Assembly (NCBI RefSeq): GCF_000004195.4
Contig: NC_030678.2
Span: 76,071,404 to 76,135,403 of the forward strand
DNA: 64,000 bases
DNA from: Xenopus tropicalis
Lineage: Eukaryota; Chordata; Amphibia; Anura; Pipidae
Reading direction: 5' to 3'
The notes beneath the pieces were generated by a model that was not told where the DNA came from, made no database searches, and saw nothing but the letters and a program-made list of their open reading frames with translations. Shown in pieces: positions 55,240 through 64,000 of the stretch (the first letter of the stretch is position 1; every line of letters starts with the position of its first letter). Position numbers and translations under genes: made by a program.

Positions 55240-55349
55240 GCATAGACAGTTAGAGACAGTCTGGGCCTTTAAAAAGAGCTGTTGAGTCAATCCTGTCTAG
55301 CAGTATGACTCTAAAACTCAATATTTCGGAAACCACTTAAAACAGAAAA

Positions 55350-55681
55350 TACAGGTATCGGACCCCTTATCCGGAAACCCGTTATCCAGAAAGCTCCGAA
55401 TTACGGAATGCCCGTCTCCCATAGACTCCATTTTAATCAAATAATTCAAAATTTTAAAACTGATTTCCTTTTTCTATGTAGAAATAAAACAGAACCTTTT
55501 AATTGATCCCAACTAAGATATAATTAATCCTTATTGGATGCAAAACAATCCTAATGGGTTTAATTAATGTTTTATTGATTTTTTAGTAGACTTAAGGTAC
55601 TGAGATCCAAATTACGGAAAGACCCCTTATCCGGAATACCCTTGGTCCCGAGCATTCTGGATAATGGGTCCCATACCTGTA
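55350..55681. mobile_element. TACAGGTAT-family MITE, intact
   Basis: TACAGGTATCGGACCCCTTA at the left, TGGGTCCCATACCTGTA at the right. Secondary inner repeats CCGGAAACCCGTTATCC and CTTATCCGGAATACCC. Superfamily not assigned. Confidence 0.85.
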
Positions 55682-55820
55682 AATGTAAATTTAAAAAAAT
55701 GCTCTCTAATCCACTCTAATTAAGTTTACACCACCTCCCCTGTAATGGCAAATGATTTTTTGGACTGAGGTCCATCATGGCCATTAAAAAGGGTGCATTT
55801 TTATGCTTGTCACCTTAGGA

Positions 55821-56128
55821 CAGGGATCCCCAACCTTTTATACACATGAGCCACATTCAAATGAAAAAAGTGTTGGGGAGAAACACAAGCATGGAAAAAG
55901 TTCCTGGGGGTGCAAATAAGAGCTATAATTGGCTATTTGGTAGCCCCTATGTTGACTGGTAGCCTATAGAAGGCTCTGTTTGGCATTATACTGGGTTTTT
56001 ATGCAATCAACACTTGCTTCCAAGCCCGAAATGAAAAAAATGAGCACCTACTTTGAGGCCACTCTGAGCAACATCCATGGGCTTGGTGAGCAACATGTTG
56101 CTCATGAACCACTGGTTGGGGATCACTG
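55821..56128. mobile_element. hAT MITE with near-exact 8-bp duplication
   Basis: CAGGGATCCCCAACC ... GGTTGGGGATCACTG. Flanks CCTTAGGA / CCTTTGGA differ at one base. Body AGCAACATGTTGCTCATGA. Other copies at 11155 and 50581. Confidence 0.9.
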
Positions 56129-56139
56129 CCTTTGGATAA

Positions 56140-56215
56140 CTAGAAATCCAGCATGTTTACTTGGAAGGGTTGAACTTGATGGACTTTGGTCTTTTTTCAA
56201 CCCTATGTAACAATG
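56140..56215 (+). repeat. CR1/L2-clade LINE 3' tail
   Basis: GGGTTGAACTTGATGGACTT followed by TGGTCTTTTTTCAACCCTATGTAAC, the same 3' end as the minus-strand relic at 1258-1320. Confidence 0.7.
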
Positions 56216-58850
56216 TACTACGTAATGGTGAAAGGATTAGACCATAAAATTAGGAGCTCAAAGTACGAATACATTGAGATGTATGCAAGAAGTTATGTGT
56301 GTTATTTTAACTGTGTTTCTGCTTTATGATGAAATATGACTAACTGCAAGCATCTCTTTCCAGGAGGTGAGACTTCCTGTCCAACACCTTTGCTTCAAGA
56401 TCAAATGTAAAGGCAGCTGCTTCTGTTTCCATGTTGTACTGCCATCACATCCCCATTTATAGTTTGTCTTCTGTTTACTTTATTTCGCTCCCACAGAATT
56501 CCCCCCCTCAACCAACACGCTACCTTACAGCTCGCTTGCATAGATGTCAGACACCTTTGCCCTCTAATCACCCACAAACCATACTACAACCCCTCATCCT
56601 CACGCTGCAGTAGTTCTTCCTCTGCCTGTGTTCGGCCCTTACATGTGCCTGTGTGATTACAGCCCCATAAAGAAGAATGAGGTGTATTCTTCCTGCGCTC
56701 CCCTGCAGTAGAGCTCAGGAGAATGGCACCATAGAAGAACACTGTCAGTACAAGCCCTAAGAATACTATAGAATACTATAGTGCTAATAAGTCCTAATAA
56801 GCAGGACCCTACTTTCTGTATTTGTTGGTATTTAAATGTAATCTGCAAGTTTGATGTATACATCCTCCTATTATACAGCATGGCAAAACATGTTGGTGCT
56901 TTATAATATGTGTTATGAATAATAATGACAATAATGATATTATAATATATATTTTATTAATATAATAATATATCATATTAATGCTATATATATATATATA
57001 TAATTTATAGTATCTTGCCTTCATCAAAACAGTTAATTTAATCCCAAAAGATTGAAAAGAGATTGCTGCTAACACTCATGCCATTTTCCCAGTGGTACAT
57101 GTAGCGTTTTCTGCTCTTGTCCACTCTATGTCATGTGTGCACTGACAGGCATGTCTTTGGCATGCGTACAGCGCAGACTTTAGCTAAACTATGCATTTTT
57201 ATCCCAAAACCCAGATAGACTGGAGTAGATCAACCATCTCTCTGCTGGAATTTCTATACTAGCAGAAAAAATATCATGTGTGGCACTGGCTTTAGGGCAC
57301 AGTAACTCCGCAGTTAAATTAATGAGAAGTGATTGGGGGAGAGTATCAGTGTCTTGGCAGCAATTTAAACTCTGCTTTTGCCATAGCTAGAATCACTAAC
57401 ATAAAGAATTACAGAACTGCTGCATTCTGAAAGAAGGGAAGAAGACTTAAGCATTTGTTTACCTTGTATATTTTATTATGTGTAGTAACAATAGTTATTA
57501 CACAACAAATATATATATGTGTGTGTGTATATATAAAATCAGACACAAGTTAACATGTTTGTCACAAAATGTGTTGTATATTATAAAATGCAAAAACAAA
57601 TAGACAATTGAAGGACAGTATTAGTATGCACCGATCCACAATACGGGCAGCATTGGATCCTAATTGTGATAAAAAGAAGGTGAATCAAGACATTTCAAAG
57701 CAACCAATTGCACAGCATTGGGCAAATGCATAGGACTCTATCTCTAGATTTAAATGCATGCCAATAGATTGTGTGAAAATCTCAAGGAGAGGAGGAGATG
57801 TCAATCGGTTGTTATTACAAAAGGAGGCCTTTTGGACTCACAAATTGGGATGTGTTGCACCAAGGGGACTTAACACTACGCTACAATTGGGTTAACACTA
57901 CAGGAGGCCTTGGACTTTTGATACAAGATATAAGGTATGGTTACAATTGGTTTTAAACGTAACTATTTTAACAAAATTGCACTTCAGATTACTCACAGAG
58001 ATGGAGGATTTTTTACAATGTTGCACTATTAAATTATCCACTCAAATGGAGGTATTTTTAACATTGTTGCACTTTGGATTATATTAGGATACTAAATGAA
58101 TGCAATAGATTCAGCTTTAGTGAGAATTACAGGTGCACTTATATATTAGAGAAATATTGATTGATAATATATATACGATACACTGTCAGGGGTTATTTGT
58201 CACAAGGGGTTAATGTGCATATGATGTCACTGGTACGCCATGGATTCATGGGAGGAGGCTATTTAAACTAATACACCAATATTGATTTGAACCACAAGAC
58301 CCTTGGTGCTGGTTGTGTTTTATTGGATTCTGTGCACAAGGGCAGCTACATGGTAGTAAGTTTGGAGTGAAGTGCTGTTGTGTAAACTTTTATACACTAT
58401 ATATAATTTGTATACTTACCAGTATAAAGGAGGGCCAAGGTGCACTGCCCTGAGCCTACAGCATAGGGAGACAGATAAACCTGATCACTACTGGTTACCA
58501 TGCACTCAAACAGGAAACAATCCAATTAAGGCTTGTAAAATGTTATTTTATTTATTAAATCACAGGCATACTTTTAATCTTACATGGCCCCTGTGCCAAT
58601 GATCAGATCACATTGGGGGCCTCCAACACTCAGATATGGTACTAGACCAACAGGATTTTCAAACCTGCCCTATAGATATTTAGCAGATCTTTGGCCCGAT
58701 TCTGGTCTGGGAGGCTATCAGACAAGGTCTATGCACAGTGAGATAAGCTGCTGCTGTGAGGGGGCTGAATCAACAGCTTAAGTTTGCCAAAGTATGGGCA
58801 GCATTAGCCCATTAATTCATTTTAAAGAGGGTCTAACCCCCCCAAATAAA
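56216..58850. other. Intergenic DNA with weak repeat remains
   Basis: 56800-56945 looks like a worn copy of the 32940 retroposon (GCAGGACCCTACTTTC, TATACAGCATGGCAAAACAT, GTTGGTGCTTTATAATA). AT-rich patches occur at 56930-57000 and 57505-57535. Nothing else recognised. Confidence 0.45.
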
Positions 58851-59005
58851 ATTAATTTTTGTAAATGTAATTAGGGAGCATTTCTGAGCACTTTTGCATT
58901 TTACATTGATTTTCTAATTTAACAGATCATTTTTAGACTGCCTTTTGGCTAAGCTGGGAGTCAGCAACTCTGGGGTTAACTAAATCCGTAAAATGCATAG
59001 ACAGT

Positions 59006-59155
59006 TGGGTATATTTATCAAACTGTGTAAAAAGTGGATTAAATCATTTGATTTGATTTAGCTCATAGCAGCCAATCAGATTGCTGATTGGTTGCCCTGG
59101 GCAACATCACCGGTAGTGTTTCACTCCACTTTTTACACAGCATGATAAATATACT
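59006..59155. mobile_element. Short MITE with TTTACACAG ends
   Basis: GGTATATTTATCAAACTGTG with TAAAAAGTGGA on the left; TCCACTTTTTACACAGCATG and ATAAATATACTCC on the right. The centre AGCCAATCAGATTGCTGATTGG is self-complementary. Confidence 0.75.
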
Positions 59156-59170
59156 CCTTATTGTCACTAA

Positions 59171-59425
59171 GGGCTCTGGCACACGGGGGAGATTAAGTCG
59201 CCGGCGGGATGGCAGACGCGGCGGGCAATTTCAGGGAATCGCCGAAAAAGACTTGGGAGTCTTTTTCGGCGATTTGCGCGAAATCGCGCCGCCGCGTCTG
59301 CCATCCCGCCGGCGACTTACATGTTCGCCGGTGGGATGGCAGGGGTAGGCAACTCGGGGAGATTAGTCGCCCGCGAACAGGGAGTTTTATCGCGGGCGAC
59401 TAATCTCCCCCGTGTGCCAGAGCCC
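59171..59425. mobile_element. PIF/Harbinger-type MITE (GGGCTCTGGCACACG), TAA duplication
   Basis: Perfect ends GGGCTCTGGCACACGGGGGA / inverted; TAA at 59168-59170 and 59426-59428. CpG-rich, almost fully foldable (GATGGCAGACGCGGCG / CGCCGCGTCTGCCATC; AAAAAGACT / AGTCTTTTT). Confidence 0.9.
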
Positions 59426-59520
59426 TAACACTCTGAAACTTCAAAGAGAGCTGTTGAACTAGGAGCCTGCCTAGTGATATAAAACCTTCTAAATCTACTA
59501 ATATCTTAGAAACCACTTAA

Positions 59521-59699
59521 GGGCTCTGGCACACAGGGAGATTAGTCGCCTGCGACAGATCTCCCTGTTCGCGAGCGACTAATCTCCCCGAAATGCCATC
59601 CCACCAGGATAATGTAAATCGCTGGTGGGATGGCATACGCGGCGGCGCGATTTCCCTGACATCACGGAAGTTTCCTCTCAAGGCCATGTGCCAGAGCCC
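59521..59699. mobile_element. Second PIF/Harbinger-type MITE of the same family
   Basis: GGGCTCTGGCACACAGGGAG ... CATGTGCCAGAGCCC; TAA at 59518-59520 and 59700-59702. Only 95 bp from the previous copy. Confidence 0.9.
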
Positions 59700-59809
59700 T
59701 AAAACAGACAAAGAATGTAAATTGTAAAGTGCTCAGAGGAGGGCTCTGAATAAGTTTACACCAATTTATATTTTGAAATTTAGATTCCATATAAGACAAC
59801 AGGTCTGAT

Positions 59810-60221
59810 GTAAAGGCACAGTATACCCCTTTTTCAACATTAGTTTAATGAATAGGGCTTAGACATTTTTCAGATTTGTTTGCCTGTAGTAGTGCAGAAC
59901 TGACTGTGGGCAACAAATCTGCTTGTGTGCTGTCACCCCAAGAAGACTCTGTATAATAAAAAAAAAAACTCCTTTCCCCCAGCTGTTATCTTTTTTGATA
60001 AAGAGCAGCTCATTATGCAGTAGCTTTTCATTGTGTTGCTGGTTTGTGTGACTCCTGATCTGCGATCAGGAAATAGAATGTGACTTTAGTTTCATTTTCA
60101 AATTTGTCCCTGTGTAGAAATAACAAATACCACAGATATCTCATAACTAAAAGATTTTAAAAAGGGAAGGTGCCCTATTTATTGAACCGATGTTGAAAAG
60201 CGGAGTATACTGTCCATTTAA
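59810..60221. mobile_element. TTAA-type MITE (CAGTATACCCC family)
   Basis: GTAAAGGCACAGTATACCCC left; GGAGTATACTGTCCATTTAA right; inner arms TTTTTCAACATTAG / CGATGTTGAAAAG. Family of 42232-42645. Confidence 0.8.
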
Positions 60222-60584
60222 GAACATAAGTGCTAGATAGAAAAAGTGCAGATGCCAAAAGCAACCAGTTTGTTTTCCCATTTTCTAAATTGTAGAAAAC
60301 TGTTTATTGACTGGTCCCTTCACCATCACAAAGTCAGTATTTGCAAGTAAGTACAGTAAGAGCAACTAGTTTGTCTTTTCATGTGAATCCTGGTCTGATG
60401 TGTCACATTTTAATGAAATCTAACTGCTGTTTAAACATAAAACAAAATATATAGACCTATTGCTATGATGTAGAACCAATCATATTGTATCCCCTAGCTA
60501 GTTGTCCAATGTATGACCAATAAAGTATATAGGAGCTGTACACACCAAATATGTTGGAAGGAGCTTAACCCATTCCCACACCTT

Positions 60585-61085
60585 GGGGCTGATTTACTAA
60601 CCCACGAATCCGACCCGAATTGGAAAAGTTCCGACTTGAAAACGAACATTTTGCGACTTTTTCGTATGTTTTGCGATTTTTTCGGATTCTGTACGAATTT
60701 TTCGTTACCAATACGATTTTTGCGTAAAAACGCGAGTTTTTCGTATCCATTACGAAAGTTGCGTAAAAAGTTGCGCATTTTTCGTAGCGTTAAAACTTAC
60801 GCGAAAAGTTGCGCATTTTTCGTAGCGTTAAAACTTAACGCTACGAAAAATGCGCAACTTTTCGCGTAAGTTTTAACGCTACGAAAAATGCGCAACTTTT
60901 TACGCAACTTTCGTAATGGATAGGAAAACTCGCGTTTTTACGCAAAAATCGTATTGGTAACGAAAAATTCGTAAAGAATCCGAAAAAATCGCAAAACATA
61001 CGAAAAAATCGCAAAATACCGATCATTACGAAAAAAACGCAATCGGACTCCATTCGACCCGTTCGTGGGTAAGTAAATCAGCCCC
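60585..61085. mobile_element. ~500-bp near-perfect palindrome (snap-back element)
   Basis: GGGGCTGATTTACTAACCCA at the left and its complement TGGGTAAGTAAATCAGCCCC at the right. Complementarity continues to a centre near 60834 (GCGTTAAAACTTAACGC). Rich in TTCGTA/TACGAA words. The left arm contains a tandem duplication of a ~35-bp segment around GTTGCGCATTTTTCGTAGCG. Confidence 0.9.
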
Positions 61086-61113
61086 CTAGTGTCTCAACCC
61101 TTTCTCCTTGTTG

Positions 61114-61270
61114 ATTGTAAGCTCTTTTGGGCAGGGCCCTCTTCACCTCTTGTATCGGTTAGTGATTGCTTTATATGTTACTCTGTATGTCCAATGTATG
61201 AAACCCGCTTATTGTACAGTGCTGCGGAATATGTTGGCGCTTTATAAATAAATGTTAATAATAATAATAA
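61114..61270 (+). repeat. Non-LTR retroposon 3' end (SINE-like), (TAA)n tail
   Basis: ATTGTAAGCTCTTTTGGGCA to GGCGCTTTATAAATAAATG and AATAATAATAA; close match to 32940-33094. Confidence 0.8.
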
Positions 61271-61344
61271 GCCATAACCAATTCATTATATTGTGAGTGT
61301 CTCCACCTCCCTTCATCAGGAAGGTGGAGATGAATGAAGGTGGA

Positions 61345-61895
61345 GACCCCCCAAAATGGTAAATTGGTATTAGCTTAATAAATAGGTTGTGATTGAGATT
61401 TGAGTCAGGCATCAAGGGAGCAGCATCATTTGAACATAAGCTAGTAAATTGCTGGAAAGTCATATGTGTTGCCTCATTTTTCCCAAAGTCGCACAAAGTT
61501 TCTTCCTGCAGGCAAATTTGCGCAATTTCGGAAAACAAAGCAACACATATGCCTTTCCACCAGCAATTCACAATATTGCTGTGGAAAGGCATCTCAGGCA
61601 GGCCCGGATTTGTGGAAAGGCCTGGGCCTAGGGCGGCACAAGTTTAGGGGCAGCATGCCGCCCCGCTGCAACAGAATTTTTAAATTTGGCTCCCATACGG
61701 AGCAGTCAGGACCTCTCCCCACTGTTCCGTATGGGAGTTTAAATGTGCGATTGCGCATGCGCACTCAGGGGGAGAGGGCGCCGCGTGATTGACCATGCGC
61801 ACTTGTGGGGGGGGCGGAGGCGGCCTCGGGGCGCCGCAAAGTTAAATCCGGCCCTGATCTCAGGGAGATTAGTCGGCTGCAATTGCGGAGATTTA
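61345..61895. repeat. GATTAGTCGCC-type MITE remnant hosting a hAT MITE
   Basis: TTGCTGGAAAGTCATATGTG / CACATATGCCTTTCCACCAGC and TGCTGTGGAAAGGC words as in 26612-26890. Continues after the insertion with GGGAGATTAGTCGGCTGCAA. Confidence 0.55.
61599..61856. mobile_element. hAT-like MITE (CAGGCCCGG) with exact 8-bp duplication
   Basis: CAGGCCCGGATTTGTGG ... AAATCCGGCCCTG; ATCTCAGG at 61591-61598 and 61857-61864. GC-rich body with GGCAGCATGCCGCC. Confidence 0.92.
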
Positions 61896-61898
61896 CTC

Positions 61899-62380
61899 TT
61901 TAAGAAAGAAGGAAAGGCTAATAAGGAGTTAATCTCAAGCTGCAGCCTTACCTTCAGTTCTCTCAATAGCGCCCTTAAATCTCCCCATATTTCTCCCATT
62001 CAGATGATCAAAAGCCTCATAGGAAAAAAAACGCTGAGCTCTGTAAAGAAAATTCCTCTAATGCCACGCTCCTGCACCAAGACCAAGACTGGTGTACATG
62101 CGCAGTTAGTGACACTATGAGGAAGCTTTCTACTGATTGGCTCAGATCACACATTCCTAAGGGGAGGAGGGAGTTCTTAACATTCTTGAGGGAGGGAGGA
62201 GCAGGAGATGGGAGATAGGAGATAGATGTGCAGATTCTGGCACAGAAAAACAAAGAGACAAGAAATCTTATTTCTTTTGAAAGAGAACTCAGTGCAGCGT
62301 TTATGTATGTTCTTATGGCTGTATTTACATAGACCTTTCTGATAAAGCTTACTTAGTTTTTACCTTTCCTTCTCCTTTTA
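61899..62380. mobile_element. TTAA-type MITE (GGAGAAGGAAAGG family)
   Basis: Left TTTAAGAAAGAAGGAAAGGC, right TTTTTACCTTTCCTTCTCC. Body AGGTCTATG-type words and AGCTTACTTAGTT shared (inverted) with 47566-48391. Confidence 0.75.
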
Positions 62381-62759
62381 TGTCAACGTTAAACTTTTAT
62401 ACATGAACCACTTTCACTAAACCTATGTTTCATGAACAGTCCTTAAATTCTGAGCACAAAAGGGCTAACACTTGGATATTCTGAATTGATCCGTGAATAA
62501 GGTTTGATTTACATTTAGGGTTATGGCACAAGAACAATTTTTCCCCAGCGATTTAATCTGTGTTACAGCTGGCAACAAATCTCCTGAAAATGACTTTAAC
62601 ATTAAATTACTCAAAGCTATCTGGCTGATAATTAATGATAATTATCTCTACGTGTATTTTAGCAGAGGCACGTGTATTTTAGCAGAGACAATTTTTGGTA
62701 TTGTCAATGGCAGGGTATTTTCTGGTACTAGCCATGACAAGTAGCTCCATGTGTCTAAG

Positions 62760-63240
62760 GGCCGTGACACACGTTGAGATTAGTCGCACCACGACAAATC
62801 TCCGTGGTTGTGGGCGACTAATCTCCACGCAATGTCATCCCACTGGTTAGAATCTAAATCGCCGGTGGGATGGCATATGTGGTGCCGTGATTTGCCGAAG
62901 TTGCTGAAGTTGCCTTGCGTTTAATTGCCACAAATTTTTAAAAAGTCAGTTGCAGCGACTAATGTATGTATATCTTTATTTATAAAGCGCTACTTATGTA
63001 CGCAGTGCTGTACAGTAGACTAATTGCAGTGGCTTTTGCATCATAGGATATTATAAAAGTTGCTGTGACTAATTAAGCTGCGTTTTCACTGTGCAAATTA
63101 GTTGACACAACTTTTTAAAAAAGTGGCGGGTACTAATTGCTGTGACTTCGCCCTGAGAGAATAGTTGCCCGCTGTAGCAGAGATTTATTGTGGGTGACTA
63201 ATCTCTCCATGGGGCATTAACCTTAGCCTGCTAAACTATA
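62760..63240. repeat. GATTAGTCGC-type MITE, worn, with retroposon fragment inside
   Basis: GGGCCGTGACACACGTTGAG start; GATTAGTCGCACC, GGGCGACTAATCTCC, TCCCACTGGTTAG / CCGGTGGGATGGC, and at the right GGTGACTAATCTCTCC. 62965-63020 holds TTTATTTATAAAGCGC from another repeat. A further fragment lies at 63682-63765. Confidence 0.6.
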
Positions 63241-64000
63241 GTTGCCACCTTTTCCTGAGAAAAAAGTGAAAGAAAGGAAATATATGTACCTATTTAATCT
63301 CACTAATTAATAATGTTGAAATCTAAGTAAGATGTTTTACTAGCAGGGCTAATAATATACTGGGCAGTTAACTACCCTGGCTGTAAGAGGAAGAAAATCA
63401 CATCCATGAGCTCAGGCCTGGACTGGCAATGTGTGAATTCTGGCAAATGCCAGAGGGGCTGCTGTAAGATGCCCTGGACAGTCACTATTTATTGGGCTGA
63501 TGGGGGGCTGTTTGGACCTCTGCCAACCTAAAGCAAACAGTCAACAAATGACAACCATTTATCTGGTGTTTCTGTTCGCTAAAAAAAACGCCACTATTAT
63601 ATTGAATTTATTACACTGAAGGTGGTGTAAGGTGTGCTTGTTATTATTAATGATGTAAAAACCACATTTTAAAAAGTTTTAGGCTAATGTCCCACAGGGA
63701 GATTAGTTGCCAGTGATAAATCTTTGCCACTGTTGGCAACTAATGTCCCCAAAACGGTGCATGTAATTTTATAAAGGGGTGCATCAAAGGTTTGTATTTA
63801 CAGTATTTACAGGCAAGTGGCACACCAAATGTTTTATACATAAAATGTACACACAGGGAAAATGCTAAAAGTTGACAAAATGAAAAGATTGATACAAACA
63901 TGGACGTAACACTACTTCCCTCAGATTTTTTTGTAAACTTTTGTTTTTATTGATATTTTACATGTTTCATTGTTACATTTGTTTTCAAGTTTTACATGTT

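Larger units (their letters stand above)
54603..55740. repeat. Interspersed repeat, first copy, split by two MITEs
   Basis: Segments 54630-54782, 55248-55349 and 55682-55740 are collinear with 58855-59005, 59426-59518 and 59703-59760 (CAGGGAGCATCTTTGAGCA, GGGAGTCAGCAAC, GAGCTGTTGA, GAAACCACTTAA, AAGTTTACACCA). Both copies have been hit by other elements. Family not named. Confidence 0.65.

Noticed and set aside
60494..61053. Phe/Arg-rich frames on both strands
   Set aside because: They lie in the palindrome and mirror each other; a repeat by-product.

Overview
This is vertebrate nuclear DNA, almost certainly from a frog of the genus Xenopus (X. tropicalis or a close relative; the sequence alone does not separate the species). 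The evidence is two spliced genes with near-vertebrate-consensus proteins and small exons flanked by GT-AG sites, AT-rich introns, and a very dense load of repeats typical of frogs. These include TTAA-bounded MITEs starting TTAAAGG (T2/Kolobok-like), hAT-type MITEs with 8-bp target duplications, PIF/Harbinger-type hairpins with 3-bp duplications, Tc1, CR1/L2, L1/Tx1 and Penelope-like relics.

Layout. 1-27.2 kb: tada2a on the + strand, 14 coding exons (218-27222) encoding the ZZ, SANT and SWIRM domains of the ADA2A subunit of the ATAC histone acetyltransferase complex; only the first few codons lie upstream of the window. Its introns hold a CR1/L2 relic, a broken Tc1 element, several MITEs and a large nested inverted-repeat element (21.65-23.2 kb). 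27.2-33.5 kb: 3' UTR and repeat-filled intergenic DNA. 33.5-38.1 kb: srsf1 on the + strand, with a promoter carrying a perfect CRE palindrome, four coding exons (267 aa) and a long 3' UTR. The inter-RRM linker holds 27 consecutive glycines. 38.1-64 kb: no protein-coding host gene recognised. It is built of layered transposons: a 5'-truncated L1/Tx1-type LINE split by a TTAA MITE, a 1.7-kb hAT-like element carrying a 13-bp minisatellite, a Penelope-like relic with a GIY-YIG remnant, hAT MITEs with intact target duplications, and a ~500-bp near-perfect palindrome.

The two host genes share no pathway. ADA2A scaffolds a chromatin-modifying enzyme; SRSF1 is an SR splicing factor. The most interesting non-genic signal is a hammerhead-ribozyme-like fold seen in three different repeats (14917-14961 +, 15242-15286 -, 51011-51056 -). 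Each has a CUGANGA box, a perfect stem II, a GAAAC box and complementary stem I flanks. All three also carry extra base(s) between the CUGANGA box and stem II, which departs from the textbook core.
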